In this document: one piece after another, positions 1 through 11,750 of the stretch
How the letters are laid out: every line of letters begins with the position of its first letter
Position numbering within the stretch: position 1 is the first letter of the stretch
NCBI RefSeq assembly: GCF_023065955.2
Contig: NW_026622863.1
Coordinates: 44,808,177 to 44,872,176 of the forward strand
DNA length: 64,000 nt
From: Ursus arctos
Lineage: Eukaryota > Chordata > Mammalia > Carnivora > Ursidae
Direction: 5' to 3'
Translations under genes and position numbers: made by a program
Notes under the pieces: model-generated
Seen by the model: only the letters and a program-made list of their open reading frames with translations
The model's database searches: none
What the model was told of the DNA's origin: nothing

Positions 1-145
1 TGCCTCGGTTTTCTCATCTGTCAAATGGGGATGAGGGTAATAACAACCACCACCTCACTAGGGTTGAACTAGTTAATGCAGAGAAGGTAAGGTGCTTAAA
101 GCAGTGCCTGGCACTCAGTAAGTCCTATATAAATGTTGCTATTAT
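1..145 (+). repeat. MIR SINE
   Basis: Starts tgcctcggttttctcatct and ends with gcagtgcctggcactcagta followed by aaatgttgctattatt, the MIR 3' half. Confidence 0.75.
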
Positions 146-251
146 TAGCACTTCTCTCTCTCTGTTCTTTTGTACCATGCACACCCACAGCCCTTTAGGA
201 GATGAGAGAAAGAAAAGGCTACTTGTCCTCTGTCTTTAAAGTCAACTGAAT

Positions 252-467
252 GGGGGCGCCTGGGTGGCACAGCGGTTGGGCGTCTGCCTTCGGCTCAGGG
301 TGTGATCCCAGCGTTACGGGATCGAGCCCCACGTCAGGCTCCTCCACTATGAGCCTGCTTCTTCCTCTCCCACTCCCCCTGCTTGTGTTCCCTCTCTCGC
401 TGGCTGTCTCTATCTCTGTCAAATAAATAAATAAAATCTTTAAAAAAATAAAAATTAAAAAAAAAAT
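252..467 (+). mobile_element. Can-SINE, young, with 17-bp target-site duplication
   Basis: Head ggggcgcctgggtggcacag, CT-rich region and a tail of AAATAAATAAAATCTTT plus A-run. Flanked by perfect repeats aaagtcaactgaatggg at 238-254 and 468-484 (overlapping ambiguous Gs). Inserted at the edge of an older SINE. Confidence 0.92.
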
Positions 468-484
468 AAAGTCAACTGAATGGG

Positions 485-616
485 TCATGATATCAGGGTC
501 GTGGGCTCGAGCCCCAAGTTGGGCTCTGTGCTCAGGAGGGAGTCTTCTTGAAGATTCTCTCTCCCTCTGCCTCTCCCCCTCCCTCCCTCTCTCTCTCTAA
601 AATAAATAAATAAATC
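485..616 (+). mobile_element. 5'-truncated older Can-SINE
   Basis: Begins in the middle of the element (gtcatgatatcagggtcg, then gctcgagccccaagttggg), followed by CT-rich sequence and AAATAAATAAATC. Its tail was hit by the next SINE. Confidence 0.75.
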
Positions 617-815
617 TTTTTTTTTTAAAGATTTTATTTATTTATTTGACATAGAGAGAGACAGCCAGTGAGAGAGGGAACACAAGCAGGGGGAGTGAGA
701 GAGGAAGAAGCAGGCTCCCAGTGGAGGAGCCTGATGTGGGGCTCGATCCCAGAACGCCGGGATCACGCCCTGAGCCGAAGGCAGACGCTTAACGACTGAG
801 CCACCCAGGCGCCCC
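617..815 (-). mobile_element. Can-SINE inserted in the tail of another SINE
   Basis: T-run and aaagattttatttatt, ending gccacccaggcgcccc, which is the reverse orientation. The flanking aataaataaatctttttt is repeated on both sides (about 604 and 815). Confidence 0.88.
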
Positions 816-854
816 AATAAATAAATCTTTTTTAAAAATAAAATAAATAAAGTC

Positions 855-1920
855 AATTGAGTGTAGAAAACCAAGGACTTGATAGCAGGAGGATATAGGT
901 TCCAACCTTGGCTCCAAAAAATTACCTCAATGATCTTGGGCAAGTCCATGCCCTACAGCATGATGGTTTCCTCTGTTAAACAGGATGGAAGTGGCCTCTA
1001 GACACACGTTGTTCGGAGAGGTCCAGACCCAGACCAGGCATTCCTCCACTGCCACCTCAGTCCCCGTGAGGAGCCTGGGGCTGAGCAAGGTACGTTGGGC
1101 CCCCCAGCATGGCAGCGGAACACTAACTGCGTAATTCCAGCCTGGTAGAAGGATGGGGAGAGACACCCCACATGGGGGATTCTCCCCAAGACCAGAGCCC
1201 CAGATTGGAAAGCGGCAGCCCTGAGTGTGAGCATTCCTTGCTAGTGACCTTAAGCTTGGGCTTACCCCTCTCAAACTCAGAGCCCAGGCGAAGGGAGGTG
1301 TTTGTCTAGGAGGCTTCGCTTTTCTTTTGTTTCTGACCCTTTCCCAGCTGCAGATGATTTGGGGCAAGAAAAGAATCTTGTGTATCTGCTACCTGGTGTC
1401 CCTAGACAGTGACTTTCCATCTCTCAACACCAGCGTCCTTTTGTAGAAAATGATCATAGTGCTTGCCTGTTAGAGTTGTTAGGGCTTCTTTATAGAATAT
1501 CAATTAGGGTGCAAACAAGAGGAATAACCCGAATCAGATGGTTTAAACAATAAGGGGTTTATTTGGTTCTCCCACTTATAAACAGGCCATATAAAGGGCA
1601 GGCACCACTATTTATAGCCTGAACAGCCCAGTCACTGTGGGGCCTGATGCAGGGCCACCAAATGTTTGCTGAAGCCACTGAATTTGTGGGTGGATCGTTT
1701 GCGGGTATCTGACTGATACACTATGGGCAGGACCCAAACGATCTGTAAATCCTGCCCCCCAACTTCAGTCCCATGGGTTTCAAACATTTTGGTATTAGGC
1801 TATATTTATATTCTTAAAAATTGTTGAGGACCCCAGTGAGCTCATATTTATGGGAGTTCTATCAACATTTACCTATATTAGAAGTCAAAACTGAGAAATG
1901 TTTCAAGTACGAGATTACTC
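855..1920. other. Intergenic; MIR scrap, otherwise unassigned
   Basis: 865-1000 resembles MIR (gatcttgggcaagtccatg). 1480-1920 is AT-richer and looks like old repeat, but I cannot name it. Confidence 0.4.
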
Positions 1921-2111
1921 AATATCCTTAGCCATCAGGGAAATGCAAATCAAAACCACAGGTTGATACCACTTTATAGCCATGAGAATCGCTGTAATCA
2001 AAAGGATAGGTAATAATAACTGGCAAAGACGTGGAGAAATCAGAACCCTCATACAATGCTGGTGGGAATGTAAAATGGTGCAGCCACTTTGGAAAACAGT
2101 CTGGCAGTTTC
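1921..2111 (+). mobile_element. L1 ORF2 3'-end fragment
   Basis: ccatcagggaaatgcaaatc, then ggtgggaatgtaaaatggtg and ggaaaacagtctggcagtt are the familiar conserved end of L1 ORF2. It is broken, with no intact frame. Confidence 0.85.
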
Positions 2112-2588
2112 TCAGTTACCATTTTATAGCCAGGGCTCAGGGGTACAAGAGGACCTGGCTCCAGGGGTCCCAAACAGACCAGGTTCCGCCATTCACCGCT
2201 GACAAAAGCCAAAGGCAGAGAAATGAGTGGGAGTGAAACAAAGGGATTTGTTTCAGTGAGGCCAGCCCCGGGAAGACAGCGGACTAGTGGCTCCAAGACC
2301 ATGTCTAGAGTGCCAGAAACACTTCCAGGTTTATATAAGGGAAATGTGGGGCAACGTTGGGTGGGTACGTGCAGGTGGGCAGTGACGGGCAAATGGATCA
2401 CTGTCTTGGAGTCAATCATGGGTGGGGTCTGGTTGGCTCAGAACAGTCCTTATTGCTTGAGGGGGTAGTTGTGGTTCCCATGGGGGATGCTGTGCCCTCA
2501 GGGTTTTCTGCCTAAGCCAAGAGATTAGCTGGAAAGAAGAACCCAACTAGAAAGTCTGAGTTCAAAATGGAGGCAAAGTCCTCTTTCA
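2112..2588. other. Unassigned, possibly LTR-like
   Basis: About 480 bp of low-CpG sequence that abuts the L1 abruptly. Has a TATA-like tttatataagg at 2330. No family recognised. Confidence 0.3.
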
Positions 2589-2739
2589 GGGCACCTGGGT
2601 GGCTCAGTTGGTTAAGCATCTGCCTTAGGTTCAGGTCATAATCCCAGGGTCCTGGGATCGAGCCCCATGTCAGGCTCCCTGCTCAGTGGGGAGTCTGCTT
2701 CTCCCTCTCCCTCTGCCCCTCCCCCTGCTTGTGCTCACG

Positions 2740-2770
<31 letters not shown>

Positions 2771-2815
2771 AAATGAATGAAGATCTTTAAAAAAAATAGT
2801 TATTAAAAAAAAAAA
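2589..2815 (+). mobile_element. Can-SINE
   Basis: Head gggcacctgggtggctcag, a (CT)n expansion at about 2740-2766, and an AAATAAATGAATGAAG tail. Confidence 0.88.
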
Positions 2816-2825
2816 AGAGAGACTA

Positions 2826-3305
2826 CCCCTCCGGGCAGGCTGAATAACGGCCCCAAAGAGGTCTTTGTCCTAATCCTCAGAACATGGGAATATGTTTCTG
2901 TACACAGCAATAGGGACACTGCAGATGTGATGAAGTTAGGGATCTTGAGATGGGGAGATTGTTCTGGATTGTTCCAGTGGTCCAATGTCATCACAAGGGT
3001 CCTTATAAGAGGGAGGCAGGAGGATCAGAGTTCGAGAGAGAAGATGGAAGGATGGAAGCAGAGGTCAGAGAGGAAGAAGCAACATGGCTGACTTTGGAAA
3101 TGGAGGAAGGGGCCAGGAGCCAAGACACGGAGGTGGCCTTTGGAAACCAGAGGACAAGGAAGTGGGTTCTCCACTAGAGCTTCCAGAAGGAATCAATCCT
3201 TGATGTTAGCCCAGTAAGACTTCTGACCTCCAAAACTATAAAATAAACTCCTGTTCTTTTTGCCCCTAAGTTTGTGGCAATTTCTTACAGCAGCAAGAGG
3301 AAACT
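2826..3305 (+). mobile_element. Old LTR-like repeat, probably ERVL-MaLR (MLT1/MST type)
   Basis: Blocks gcagatgtgatgaagttagg, acaagggtccttataagagg, ttccagaaggaatcaatcc and the end cagcagcaagaggaaacta follow a widespread mammalian repeat pattern. Non-coding. The family name is from memory. Confidence 0.5.
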
Positions 3306-3584
3306 AATACCGTCTCTTCAATGGGCTGTGCTAACTTGCCTCTCCTCCCAGACCCACAGAGCTCAGCAGTCTCACAAAAGAAGAAGAAATGCTTGGCTCC
3401 TGGGTAGACCAAAAAAAAAAAAAAGTAAAATGTCAAGGGGGACTTTTGTGTTGGGGACTTTCATGTTTCCTCTAATATTTGAATGCCTCCTTAAAATGCA
3501 TTCACATAACCAATAGTACCATTAAAATTAAAGAAGGAACAAATTCACTCTAAGGTAGTGGTAAGCGCTGTATAAATTCACTCC

Positions 3585-4980
3585 TGCATTCATTTAAAAA
3601 TATTTATTGAGTCCCTACTCTGTCCAAGCACTGTTCTAATGCTGGGGTTTCAGCAAGAACACAGGGGAGAAAATTTGCTGCCCCTGTGTGTCTCATGCAG
3701 CCTGATGGGGAGACAGATAACAAACAACATGATGAGTAAATTACATCAGGTGGTGATTACTGCAATGGAGGATTACATGCCAGGAAGTCGAGGGGAGGGG
3801 AACCAAAGCAGGAGCCGTGAGCTAAAAGGCGTGGCCAGAGACACCCTCACTCCGAAGGCAACTTTTGAGCAGAGGCCTGAGGGATGGGAGACAGGGAGCC
3901 ATGGGGATCCTGGGGGAAGGAAATTCCAGACAGAGTGCAGTGAGCAAGGAGGGGAAGAGGAGATGGAAGTCAGGGTTGACAGGGCCCAGAATGGGGGTGG
4001 TGGTAGGGGGGGGCAATCTTGCCAGGCCTTATAGGCCTTTGAGGGGAATTTCGATTTTGCTCTTAGTGAAGCCACTGACGGTAATAAGCAGAGAAAGGAC
4101 ATGCTCCAGTGTGCATTTCGACAAGAGAATAGTTTAGCCAGGCAGGGGTGGAGGCACAGAGTGCAGTTCGGGAGCAAATGCAAAAACCCAGGGAATAGAT
4201 GATGTGTGTCTTGGTCCAAAGTGTTCGCATCTGGGATATTTCGTCAATGGGATTTGCTGACAGATCAGATGGCGACGTACAGAATAAAGAGGGGAATCTA
4301 TCAAAGATGATTCCAAAGATTTTAGCCTGAGCACCAGGACCGGTAGAGTTGTCGGTAACTGAGATGGGGAAGCCTGCGGGATGAGCAGATTTGGGAGAGA
4401 AGATCAGGAACTTGATCTTGGACACCAGCCGTGTGAGAGTCATCGCACATCCAAGGGCAGAATTCAGGGGACAGTTCTGCACCTGAGACAGAAATCTGGG
4501 ACGAATGCTGGAGGCAGAGATACCCTGCCCAGGTTCCCCTTCAAGGTAAGACTTGCTGCTCCAGCCACTGGGAATGCTGTCAGCTCCCTCAGGCTGGGCC
4601 CTGGGTGCACAGAACCACCTTGCCCAAAGGCTCACAGATGGCTGTCCCCATCGGTAACCGAGAGAGTCAGGGATAGAAGACCCAGGAATATGAGCCACAC
4701 AGGGGACAACTCCAGTAGGCTCTGAGTCAAACAAGGGTCAACTATGGTAGACAATCCATGCTCCAGAGCTCCTTGTGGGGTCAGTCAAGGCCAACCTTGG
4801 GCCTGGATCACAGTTCAAATTCTCCATCCACCCAACACTGGTTCCTCGCTCCCTCCCATGGGTGTCAATCCCTAATAAATACCTTGCACTTCACACTGCA
4901 TCTCAGTGTCCGCTTCCAAAGGGCTCTACTGCAACAGGGTTCATCAGCATACAGATGGTACATAAAGCTTAGAAGTTGCA
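3585..4980 (-). mobile_element. L2-type LINE sequence, antisense, fragmented
   Basis: Starts with ttcatttaaaaatatttatt, gtccaagcactgttct and gggagacagataaca (the reversed L2 3' end). It continues through gagcagaggcctgagggatg, tgagatggggaagcctg and catcagcatacagatggta. Confidence 0.55.
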
Positions 4981-5189
4981 CTTAACACACATACAGTCCA
5001 TATATACAGACCCTAAAGTATTTCAGGCATACTTCCCAAGACATCGATTCATTTGTACCTGTACTGTGAACCTGACATCCTAACCTAGAGAAACAAAAGG
5101 AAAATAAAAATAGCATTTCATTGAGGCCACCACAGGAAAAATCAACGATGTCTGACCTCATTAGAATTCAGTATTTAGAAAGTTTCTAA

Positions 5190-5403
5190 GGGGCACCTGG
5201 GTGGCTCAGTCAGGTGAGTGTCTGCCTTCGGCTCGGGTCATGATCCCAGGGTCCTGGGATTGAACCCCACGCTGGGCTCCCTGCTCAGTGGGGAGTCTGC
5301 TTCTTCCTCTCCCTCTGCCCCTGCACTCATTCATGCTCTGTCGCTCTCTCTCAAATGAATAAATTTTTAAAAATCTTTAAAAAAGAAAGAAGAGAAAAGA
5401 AAG
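5190..5403 (+). mobile_element. Can-SINE
   Basis: Head ggggcacctgggtggctcag, CT-rich region, AAATGAATAAATTTTTAAAAATC tail. Confidence 0.88.
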
Positions 5404-6310
5404 ATTCTGACTAAAACCACAATAGCATGACATTTCATACATCCAGGCAACCATCAAAAAGTCAAAAGTCAGTATCAGGTTGTAATTCACAGAAGAAAAC
5501 AAGTATCTGTGAGTCCATGCTGATCTAAGGAAAGGGTCCAGTAAACAGGTAAATGGGGAGAAGGGACAGCTCTTACTCTCAACAGAATTCGAATTCGTAA
5601 ATGTAGAAGGAAAAAATGGCATGAGAAATCTCTATCAGGCACATAACCCGGTAATAACTGTTGCAGACAAGATGCCCTGACGCATGCTAAAATTAGTAGG
5701 CAAAAGTTTGAGGGAACCGGATTTGTATAGTCTCAAAGTATCTCCCTGAATATAATTATTAATTACAAAGGGAAAGACAGTAACTTTATAGTGGAGAAGT
5801 GCAGCAGACAGCACTACAACCAAGTGGTCAAGGTCAACATCGCCCGTGATAGGACACACGGACATCAGGAAGCCCCGGACATAACGCGCTGAGGACACAA
5901 CATCATTCCTGTGGTATTCTTGGCAAAAATGTGTAATTCAGTTCAACCATGAAAAACAGTGGACACACCCAACTTGAGGGACATTCTGCAAAACAGCTGT
6001 ACTCTTCAAAAGTGTCAACGTCATGAAAGGCCAGGAAATACAGAGGAACTGCGACAGACTATAGGAGGCCAAGGAGACGTGACAAATAAATGCAGTGTGG
6101 AATCCTGGGTTTGATCCTGGAGCAGAAAAAGGACATCAGTAGAAAGATTGTTAAAACTCAAATCAGGTGGGTAGTTTAGTTAATAATATGGTGCCGATGC
6201 TCATGTCCTGGGTTTGATCGTTGTACTATAATGTTAACATCAGGTGAGGAACTCCCTGTACGATCTCAACTTTCTTCCAAATCTAAAATTATCTAGTATT
6301 GTAGCTTCTG
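5404..6310 (+). mobile_element. Old L1 (L1M-type) 3' UTR
   Basis: Includes attacaaagggaaagacagt, gagggacattctgcaaaaca, ggagcagaaaaaggacatca and gatctcaactttcttccaa, matching the ancient L1M 3' terminal pattern. Confidence 0.55.
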
Positions 6311-6639
6311 CCTCAGTCTCTCTGGGTCCACCTGCTTTGGGGGAGGCCAGATGCATGCTATGGAGAAGGCCACTGTCTTCCGCGAGTGTGACTGCGCCAT
6401 CTTAGAAGGGAGATCCCCTAGCCCCAGTCAAGCCTTCTAATGACTGCAGCCCTGGAAAATGTCTTCACTGCCAGTGCTCTAAGCCAGAACCACTCAACCA
6501 AGCCTCCCCGGTACCTGATTCACAGAAAGTGCGTGTGATAATAAATGTTTATTGCTTTGAGTGGCTTTTTAAAAGACAATATTGCTGTTGTGCGCAGTGG
6601 CCACCAGATGGCGCCTGGACTCCGAGGATGGAAACGGAT

Positions 6640-7285
6640 CTTCTGCCAACATTACAAACAGGTCAATCGCCCCCGAGTTAGGTTACAAATGTACCACAAT
6701 CCTAATAAAAATATCATCGAGGTTTCTTCCTAGACCCAAACAACTTGATTATGGGTTCATTTGGAAGTACGACACGCAAAGATGGGGGGAAACTGAAAAA
6801 GAAAAAGGAGGAGAAGGAAAAGCCCAGGGAGTAGCTCTACCAGATACTAAAACCGATATAAAACAATGTGTTATTGGTACATGAATAAGCATACAGATCA
6901 AGGGAAAAATTATAAAAGCCAGAAATAGAACCAATTGCTTATGTAAATACATTTGATACTATACTGTATAATGTATACTAGTGTATCAAAGATCTAAGTG
7001 AAAAAATATAACCCTCAAATAATAAAACACTGCTGAGTCTCCCAATGACGCAGGAGCTGGGGAAAATTTCCAAACTGTTCATCAGAATTTCCAAAAATTT
7101 GTCAAAAGAAGAAAAGAGAATCTTGTTAAATGACCGAACAAAAATGAAAACATTTGGCAACTTCAAAACTTAAACCCACCCTACACAAACTAAAAAATAC
7201 AGATGACAAAATGAGAAAAATATTTACAACTTGTATCACAAAGGGTTCATATCCCTAAGATACAAAAAAAGCATCTAAAAATTGA
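6640..7285 (+). mobile_element. L1 remnant (ORF2-derived, decayed)
   Basis: AT-rich sequence with L1-like runs (ggttcatttggaagtacga, gctctaccagatactaaaac, tcctgggt-adjacent 3' end). Continues after the SINE at 7505-7660. Frames are broken. Confidence 0.55.
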
Positions 7286-7289
7286 GGGG

Positions 7290-7452
7290 TGAGGCTCCTG
7301 GGTGGCTCAGTCCTTTAAGTGTCTGCCTTCATCTCAGATCATGATCCCTGGGTCCTGGGATCAAGCCCGGCGTCGGTCTCCCTGCTCAGTGAGGAGCCTG
7401 CTTCTCCCTCTCCCCACCCCCACTCGTGCTCTCTCTCACTCTCTCTCTCGAA

Positions 7453-7491
<39 letters not shown>

Positions 7492-7504
7492 ATATTTTTT
7501 TTAA
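7290..7504 (+). mobile_element. Can-SINE with long TAAA microsatellite tail
   Basis: Head ggctcctgggtggctcag. The tail has about ten AAAT units (7449-7493), likely length-polymorphic. Confidence 0.85.
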
Positions 7505-7660
7505 ACGAGGGGGAAAAGACCAAGAAACGTTTTGAAAGTGGGAAGGATATATGAACAGAAAGCTCACCATATAAGGAAATGTCAATGCCCTTTATGGATA
7601 TAAAAATATGGTCCACCTCACTAATAATTTTTTAAAACCACAAATTAAAAACTACACTGA

Positions 7661-7748
7661 GCGGCACCATGCTGGCTCAGTCAGTGGAGCATGCGACTCT
7701 TGATTTCGGGGTTTTGAGTTCAAGCCCCATGTTGGGTGTAGAGATTAC
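7661..7748 (+). mobile_element. Old tRNA-like Can-SINE head
   Basis: gcggcaccatgctggctcag, then actcttgatttcggggttt and a B-box-like gagttcaagcccc. It is interrupted by the following reverse SINE. Confidence 0.7.
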
Positions 7749-7938
7749 TTTTTTTTTTTTTAAGATTTTATTTATTTGAAAGAGACACAGAGAGAGAGAG
7801 CACAAGCAGGGGAGGGGCAGAGGGAGAAGCAGACTCCTCTCTGAGCAGGAGCCTGATCAGGGGCTCCATCCCAGGACCCCGAGATCATGACCTGAGCCGA
7901 AGGCAACCGCTTAACCAACTGAGCCACCCAGGCGTCCC
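7749..7938 (-). mobile_element. Can-SINE (reverse)
   Basis: T-run, aagattttatttatttg, ending gagccacccaggcgtccc. Confidence 0.88.
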
Positions 7939-8041
7939 TTAACAGAGAGATTTTAACACATGGAATATAACTAAGGAATTGCCAACTTGATATAAAGCTA
8001 TTATCTAGGCGACTGAGGGTACAAAAGAGGACTCTGAGACG

Positions 8042-8228
8042 GAGGTTCTTAAACTTCAGCCGAATAGCCTGGAAGATCTGGTTGTTAAAACACAGACTGC
8101 TGGGCCTGAGTCCGAGTCTCTGATGGGTCTGGGGGCTGGGCCTGAAACTGCATGTCTCACAAGTTCCCTGGGGCCTGCTGACCCTGCTTGCTGGTGAGGG
8201 GACCACGCTCTGAGAGGCCCAGCCCCGG
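8042..8228 (+). mobile_element. MER5A-like hAT remnant
   Basis: aggttcttaaacttcagc, ggttgttaaaacacagact, gctgggcctgagtccgag and the end ccacgctctgagag match the MER5A non-autonomous hAT pattern. Confidence 0.65.
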
Positions 8229-8235
8229 GATACCA

Positions 8236-9113
8236 TAGAAGTTAGCAGCTGCAGGAAGCAGCTAGCGCCCCCTAGAGACGCTAAAGAGAGGGCACCCGCG
8301 GTCTTGTGCTGCTGTTTGTGATGAACCTGATCTTGCACGCGCTAGCAAACTAGAGACTGGCTTGGGGGTGCTGGCACAGGAAGAAGCATGGCTGGGGGAA
8401 CGCGCTCGGAAACAGCAGGCAAGTTCCTTCTGCGTATAGGGTGTCCAACCATCCGGGGGAAGGGGTTCCCCGGAGGCAGAACTTTGAGTGCTAAAGCTGG
8501 GAAAAGTCCTGGGCCAAGCGGAACGAGTTAATCACCTGACTTCTGCAGTCTAGCAAACGCTATTGCCAGGATCTCACAGAGAACCATCTGGCAGAGCAGA
8601 ACTGTGGTTTCCCAGCTCCACATCACAACGCAGAGCAGAGGAAGGGGCGGGGGTTGGAGCTCAGAGAGAATAGCTTCATCATTGATACTGACTCCTCATG
8701 GTCTTCTGGGTCCTCTACAGTCCATCCCTGGGGTGCCATCAAGGGCACTTTACACATCGGTAAAACCGATCGTTTCCGACTCTTGCCAAAAACCTTTCAA
8801 TAGCTGTCCGTGACTTTGTGATTTAGAGTGAGAAACATATGTTTGGTCTTTGTCCCCCTTCCTGACACAGAGTCCCTAAAACCCCTGGATTTCCTTAAGT
8901 GGTATAAGAGTGATGAAGTGGAAGGAACGTCTTTGGCTCTTCAAAACAAGCCCCCTTTCAACCCCACCTGCCTTTGGGTTAATTCGGCGACTTTCAGAAA
9001 GCCCCTAGGATGGGGGCGGTTTGCCAGAGAACTGACCTCCGAGAACTTTCAGCCTTGCCCCCACTGACCTCCAGGAAGGGAAGAGAGGCTAGAGGTTGAG
9101 TTAATCCCCAAAA
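8236..9113. other. Unassigned intergenic sequence
   Basis: No repeat or gene recognised. Moderate GC. The short ORFs here have no recognisable domain. Confidence 0.4.
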
Positions 9114-9125
9114 GCCAATGATTTA

Positions 9126-9339
9126 AAGATTTGTTTATTTATTTTAGAGACAGAGAGAGAGAGAGAGAGAGTTCATGAGCAGGGGGGCGGGGGCAGAGGA
9201 AGAAAGAATCTTAATTAGACTCCAAGCTGAGCAAGGAGCCCAATGAGGGGCTCCATCTCAGGACCCTGAGATCACACCTGAGCCAGAACCAAGAGTCGGA
9301 TGTTTAACTGATTGTGCCACCCAGGCACCCCCCACCAAG
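9126..9339 (-). mobile_element. Can-SINE with 12-bp target-site duplication
   Basis: Flanked by gccaatgattta at 9114-9125 and 9340-9351. Reverse orientation, with a GA-rich run at about 9153-9170. Confidence 0.88.
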
Positions 9340-9351
9340 GCCAATGATTTA

Positions 9352-9963
9352 AGCAGTCATGCCTAAGTAATGAGCTTCACTCAGAGCTTTTAAGAGCTTC
9401 CGGGCTGGTGAACACGGGGAGATGGCAGGAGGGTGGCATCCCTGGAGAGAGCGTGGCAGCTCCACACCCCTCTCCCCACCTCCTGCCCTTTGCGTCCCTT
9501 CCATCTGGCTGTCCCTGAGTTGAATCCTTTATCATAAACCAGTGATCCTGTAAGTGAACTGTTTTCCTGAGTTCTGTGAGCTGTTCCAGCAAATTATGGA
9601 CCCCCAAGGACGGGGTTACGGGAACCGCAATTTGTATCCAAGTCAGAGGGAAGTTGCAAGTAACCTGTACAGCCAGAACTTTCGATTGGCATCTGGGGAG
9701 GGGCCAGTCTTGCGGGACTGAGCCCTGAATGTGTGAGGTCTCGTGCTGACTCCAGATAGATTGAGTCAGAATTAAATTGAATTATAACACATCCAGTCAA
9801 GTGTTCAGTGTCTCCAGAGAACTGGAGAACTTCTAGCTGTGGGAAAATCCTCCACATATTCGATGACCAGTACCAAGAGTAGGGCCACGAGTAGGCAAAG
9901 TAACAGAACTTTTCCTTTTTACTGCCTACCAGCCAACTCCAGTGGAATTCCAGCTTTTGGGGA
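9352..9963. other. Unassigned intergenic sequence
   Basis: No gene, repeat family or motif recognised over about 600 bp. Confidence 0.4.
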
Positions 9964-10145
9964 AGATTTTATTTATTTATTTAGAGAGCGCGGGGGAAGG
10001 AGCAGATGGAGCAGGGAAGAATCTCGAGCAGACTCCCCGCTGAGCGCAGAGCTCATTGCAGGTCTCAATCTCATGACCCTGAGATCATGACCTGAGTCAA
10101 AATCAAGAGCTGGATGCCTAACCAACTGAGCCACCCAGGTGCCCC
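9964..10145 (-). mobile_element. Can-SINE (reverse, older)
   Basis: agattttatttatttattta to gagccacccaggtgcccc. Confidence 0.85.
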
Positions 10146-10752
10146 TGAAATCTAGCTTTTTAATGCAGCATAAACGGCTCTTTGAAGTTATTTTTTTAAA
10201 TCAAAAACAAAAAACTAAGTTATTTGCAGTTACAGCCTAGCCTCATCCCCCCTCCTGAACTTTATGTTCCAGAAATATATAAATCTTAATTTCCTAAAGC
10301 AAATCATATTCCCAAGTTGCTATGCTTCGAATAGACTATTCCCGCATCTGGGTGAGAAACACATAAACCCCCTTTCTAGAGAAAAACAACAGATCGAAGA
10401 TGTGCTTCCCCCTTTAAGAACGGAAATTAGTTTTCAATCGATAAAGCATTAGCTGAATTTGAAGGCCAGAGGAAATCTCAAAGCAAATGTATTTTTGAAT
10501 TTGACGGTATTTACTGTTCTCGAGCTTCTAACACCCAAGGAGAAAAAAGATGAGAAGACTCCCAGTGCTAATGAAACTTGCTAGTTTTTCTTTCCTGTTA
10601 AAGATATTTATACCTGAAGTCTTTTTAAGGCCCCAAACACTTTTAGATGAATTCTATAGATGAACAGCAATGGTTGGTTTGAAAATTAGAAATGGTTTAT
10701 AAAATCGTATCTGATGATATAAAAAATTCAAAAGTAGTTAACTAAGCTTGTT
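10146..10752. other. Unassigned AT-rich sequence
   Basis: About 600 bp without recognised features. Low CpG. Confidence 0.4.
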
Positions 10753-10852
10753 TCTTTTTTAGTAATCTCTTATACCCAACATGAGGCTCGAACTCACAAC
10801 CCCAAGATCAAGAGTTGCCCGCTCTTCCCACTGAGCCAGCCAGGTGCCCCTA
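10753..10852 (-). mobile_element. Short tRNA-like Can-SINE (head only)
   Basis: cccaacatgaggctcgaact to ccagccaggtgcccc, the reverse of the old tRNA-like head. Flanked by taagcttgtt on both sides (10743 and 10854). Confidence 0.75.
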
Positions 10853-10863
10853 TTAAGCTTGTT

Positions 10864-11560
10864 CTTAAACTCAAAGGCTATTATTAATTAGGTTTCTTGT
10901 ATGATCATGTGGTTAAGAGTGATTTTGCTTTTCTTCTCTCTTTCTACGGCAATACTTTAAAAAAAAAAAGTGATTTCTGGCCAGTCTTGTTTGGTGTTTC
11001 TCCCACATAAATTCATTTGTGAGGACTTTCAAGGCCAACTCGAGGTTCCTTAGAGGATCCCACAGGATTCGGCACCTTTTCGTCCATTGAGTGGGGTTAT
11101 AACTGCATGACTGTCTTTCCACTATGCCGAGCCTCCTTTTGGGCAGTAATTGTAGGTTTTGGTCTCCAGATTGCACGTTATCTTTCCTCGCGGGGCGGGG
11201 GGGTCACAATATCTTTCCTTAGGGTGGACGCTTATCAAATATTTGTTGAGTGCATGCTACAGCGCTTTTGATGAGTTCCAAGGCAGCCCCAGATCGTGAC
11301 TATTTCACCTCGAGCAAGTTTATGGTTATGCGAGTCTCAGCTGACCGGGAGGCGGAGTGCGGTGGGTATGAGTGGGTGCTCTGAAGTCAGAGCAACTCAG
11401 CAGTTGCCCAACCTGTGGCCTTGTGCAAAGGATCCAACTGCCCGGGACCTGCCTGCCTTTCCCACAAAACAGGGAGGGTAATGACGGCTCCGACCTCATC
11501 CATCCCAGTGAGGATTTCATGAGGTGATGCGTATTAGATCCAAAGCATAGGGCTTGAGAA
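10864..11560. other. Unassigned, with a MIR fragment at the end
   Basis: 11355-11560 looks like MIR in sense orientation (gcccaacctgtggccttgtg, gaggatttcatgaggtgatg). 10864-11350 is not recognised. Confidence 0.45.
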
Positions 11561-11750
11561 TTCTTTTTTAAGATTTTATTTATTTGAGAGAGAGAGAGAG
11601 AGCACAAGCAGGGGAGAGAGGCAGGAGGAGAGGGAGAAGCAGACTCCCCACTGAGCAGGGAGATCAATGTGGGGCTCGATCCTGGGACCCTGAGATCATG
11701 ACCTGAGCCAAAGGCAGACGCTTAACTGACTGAGCCACCCAGGCATCCCA
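11561..11750 (-). mobile_element. Can-SINE (reverse)
   Basis: ttttaagattttatttattt to gagccacccaggcatccc. Flanked by ggcttgaga on both sides (11551 and 11752). Confidence 0.87.

Noticed and set aside
2826..3305. Candidate processed pseudogene or lncRNA exon
   Set aside because: The same blocks recur, in either orientation, at 12605, 15096, 16733, 20125 and 23363, so it is an interspersed LTR-like repeat.
7440..7500. CRISPR-like regular array
   Set aside because: It is a TAAA microsatellite in a SINE tail. There are no spacers, and the genome is mammalian.
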